Positions 62,938 to 64,000 of a stretch of DNA of 64,000 bases are shown one piece after another. The stretch's first letter is position 1. Each line of letters starts with the position of its first letter. The DNA is from Pomacea canaliculata (taxonomy: Eukaryota > Mollusca > Gastropoda > Architaenioglossa > Ampullariidae), in assembly GCF_003073045.1 (NCBI RefSeq), contig NC_037594.1:18606927-18670926 (forward strand). Direction: 5' to 3'. The position numbers were made by a program, and so were the translations under genes. Under the pieces are notes generated by a model. It saw only the letters and a program-made list of their open reading frames with translations. It ran no database searches and was not told the DNA's origin.

Positions 62938-64000
62938 ATGTTGAAGTTTGTGTTGTTGGTGTGCCTCGTGCTGACAGTCACACAGGCAGTCAAATACCAC
63001 AAGAGTAAACTACAGTTTGCACAGAAACGAAGCTTGATGACGAAACGACAAGGTGAGGGAGCTCTTGTCTTCGTGACCCTTAGCCTTCTTAAAGGTCAAG
63101 AAGCAGCTGCTTCTTGGAGAGTTGTAGTTGCTGTATGGAGAGTGATGTCCCTTTGCTCGTTGATCTGCTTGAAGTTTTGTGTCTAATGTTCATTAATACA
63201 TCTGTTAGGATATTTACTACGTTCTTGTGATGAATTCTTTGTCTGCGCAACTTCCAGTCTTTTTCTGGACATTTTATTTCTACTGTTACCTCTGCGCCCT
63301 CTTGCCATTACTTAGATTTGAGATCTACTCATGGCAGTGTCCACTGCACACTCTGATTACCTCCCTGCAGCTGCTTCACAAAGATTTGATGTCGAGCTTT
63401 CACAACAAGCTTTTCGTGCAATACAGGCCAATCTGACATGACTGACATCCGGCCAGTCTGACATGACTGACATCCGGCCAGTCTGACATGACTGACATCC
63501 GGCCAGTCTGACATGACTGACATCAGGCCAGTCTGACATGACTGACATCCGGCCAGTCTGACATGACTGACATCAGGCCAGTCTGACATGAATGACATCA
63601 GGCCAGTCTGACATGACTGACATCAGCTATCTCCAGGAAGCTCAGGTTACAATGACCGTTAGCGTGTTGATCTCACAAGACTTCTGTTGACGGAATATTT
63701 CTATCTGCCAAAGCTGGCCAAGGCACCGAAGATTGCGAGAAGTTCAGTGTGTCTCACCTTCCATTGTCTTCCTTTTATCATCTCTGGTCAGTGCGACCTA
63801 CCTCGGCCCTAATGCTGCTCGTTACAAGTGCATAAATTGATAATTAAGTTTCGTCAATGGCTGGTAGTCTTCTCCTTTTCTAACTCCGTACATTTCTGCT
63901 TCACTAATTTTCTCTTTTTTTAGCTTGCAAATTGTAATGCTGTGATTGTTCGTGCGCTGTTCTATTGTTGAAGGTCATGAGGCTCGCTGCCAGATGAAAA
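62938..64000 (+). CDS. L13: first exon of another subfamily III member, runs off the right edge
   Basis: Only the signal/pro exon, 62938-63052, is visible: leader [18 protein letters not shown], then AQKR, ending MTKRQ with a phase-1 GTGAGG donor. The rest of the window is its first intron, which matches the first intron of L12 closely to the last base shown, so exon A should lie a little beyond 64 kb. The promoter block upstream is also shared with L12. The encoded leader differs from that of L11 by very little, so the mature modules cannot be predicted from this exon alone. Confidence 0.85.
63425..63627. repeat. 25-bp minisatellite, eight copies, first intron of L13
   Basis: Tandem units containing GGCCAGTCTGACATGACTGA plus CATCC or CATCA. 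The alternation of the two ends (C, C, C, A, C, A, A, A) shows internal duplication history. Confidence 0.96.

Noticed and set aside
63425-63627. CRISPR-like regular repeat array
   Set aside because: Units are contiguous with no unique spacers, and the DNA is eukaryotic; it is a minisatellite.
7085-64000. One giant LDLR-like receptor gene
   Set aside because: Signal exons, stop-bearing F exons, TATA boxes and poly(A) signals recur every 3-5 kb, and no EGF, propeller or transmembrane segment appears.

Overview
The window is animal nuclear DNA: many short exons with GT-AG introns, poly(A) signals, microsatellites, tRNA-derived SINE heads and a Tc1/mariner remnant. It is most likely from a lophotrochozoan, perhaps a gastropod mollusc; that assignment is inferred from gene style and is not proven by a marker gene.

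Layout. Positions 1-5.1 kb hold, on the minus strand, the 5' part of a saccharopine dehydrogenase gene (the C-terminal half of alpha-aminoadipic semialdehyde synthase), nine exons whose phases all join correctly. From 7.1 kb to the right edge lies a dense tandem family of secreted, cysteine-rich, multi-module proteins, here labelled L0-L13. L0 (plus strand, 7.1-8.9 kb) is a short divergent relative. L1-L9 lie head-to-tail on the minus strand (9.75-47.26 kb). Orientation then flips across an 850-bp divergent intergenic region, and L10-L13 run on the plus strand (48.1 kb to past the right edge).

Architecture. Each full member has a signal peptide plus a short basic pro-region ending in Lys/Arg-Arg-Gln, then LDL-receptor class A (LDLa) modules in fixed order A-B-C-D-E, one exon each, all phase 1-1, then a last exon F encoding a six-cysteine domain. 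F ends CxxxCxxC (typically [12 protein letters not shown]) and resembles a ShKT domain. C is doubled in L4, L5, L6, L8 and L9; D is doubled in L11 and L12. Modules at the same position in different genes resemble each other more than modules within a gene, so the array grew mainly by whole-gene duplication. Two recent duplications are plain: L8/L9 and L12/L13. Most members have a TATA box about 105-135 bp upstream of the ATG.

L3, L5 and L12 (and the visible part of L13) read open throughout. Several others carry small indels but no substitution stops that I found, which suggests either assembly indels or recent decay. There is no transmembrane segment, so the products look like secreted calcium-binding, disulfide-rich proteins released from a pro-form. 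I know no described family with exactly this layout; the physiological role is unknown.
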